Of a stretch of DNA of 64,000 nucleotides, positions 63,971 to 64,000 are shown piece by piece; positions within the stretch are counted from its first letter, which is position 1, and each line of letters begins with the position of its first letter. Source of the DNA: an uncultured Oscillospiraceae bacterium (GTDB lineage: Bacteria; Bacillota; Clostridia; Oscillospirales; Oscillospiraceae). The notes below the pieces were generated by a model that saw only the letters and a list, made by a program, of their open reading frames with translations, made no database searches and had not been told where the DNA came from. The stretch covers positions 56,745 through 120,744 of the forward strand of contig CAJUPU010000002.1 in NCBI GenBank assembly GCA_910588495.1, in the 5' to 3' direction. The position numbers were made by a program, and so were the translations under genes.

Positions 63971-64000
63971 CGGGGCCCCCATCGAAGCCCAGCGAAGCGG

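Larger units (their letters stand above)
63718..64000 (+). repeat. Direct repeat of the murF 3' end, 183-bp period
   Basis: Bases 63718-63817 (last 22 murF codons, stop and 30 bp beyond) recur at 63901-64000, where the window ends. The visible 100 bp differ at three positions only, all inside the coding part. The 83 bp between the two copies (63818-63900) contain two hairpin arms and no gene. The array may continue past the window. Confidence 0.92.

Noticed and set aside
63718..64000. CRISPR array at the window end
   Set aside because: Only two units are seen, with a 100-bp repeat containing murF codons; that is not a CRISPR repeat, and no cas gene is present.

Overview
The window reads as a chromosomal segment of a high-GC, gut-type Firmicute of the Clostridia, most likely Oscillospiraceae (Flavonifractor / Pseudoflavonifractor / Lawsonibacter-like). 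This is inferred from strong AGGAGG-type ribosome sites, sigma-A promoters with 17-bp spacers, very GC-rich third codon positions, and families typical of these bacteria (split ECF ATPases, a zinc-finger Clp ATPase, DUF4317, DUF4358, DUF5711, DUF975). The species cannot be fixed from sequence alone. No rRNA, tRNA, CRISPR array, transposase or phage gene was seen.

Layout. 1-1.1 kb: 3' end of a PotD-like binding protein, followed by a 162-bp element with terminal inverted repeats. 1.2-8.4 kb: methyltransferase, VanZ-like protein, ECF module (ecfA1, ecfA2, ecfT) interrupted by a small AT-rich zinc-ribbon gene, truA, DUF5711 propeller protein, CvpA. 8.5-11.1 kb: ClpE-like unfoldase. 11.2-19.1 kb: signalling island with a chemoreceptor frameshifted in an A-run and, facing it, a three-gene phosphorelay operon: stand-alone receiver, hybrid kinase with Hpt, and hybrid kinase fused to a C-terminal DegV domain. 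19.5-29.3 kb: eight-gene minus-strand catabolic operon (IlvD/Edd dehydratase, LacI regulator, epimerase-like TIM barrel, Zn-alcohol dehydrogenase, SDR, FAD oxidoreductase, DUF554, Old Yellow Enzyme). 29.5-34.3 kb: branched-chain-amino-acid-type ABC transporter operon whose promoter is flanked by two LacI-type operators, so the two operons may form one regulon.

34.5-42.5 kb: exported transglutaminase-like protein with a DUF4358 lipoprotein, S51-type peptidase, isocitrate dehydrogenase, DUF975 and DUF4317 proteins from divergent promoters, and a degV-marR operon whose start site is covered by three evenly spaced TTTGA-N3-TCAAA palindromes of FabT type. 42.6-47.8 kb: cation antiporter with a structured leader, nucleotidyltransferase, second copy of the inverted-repeat element, galT and galK. 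47.9-52 kb: envelope protein joining an SGNH-like domain to a NodB deacetylase, then an AraC regulator and an MFS transporter with overlapping promoters. 52-59.7 kb: carA-carB, three unknown genes and guaA in one operon. 59.8-64 kb: DUF421 and DUF4363 proteins, ddl and murF; the murF 3' end is duplicated at the window edge.

Points most worth a second look: the kinase-receiver-DegV fusion, the triple operator on the other degV gene, the paired LacI operators of the transporter, the inverted-repeat element, and the murF 3'-end duplication.
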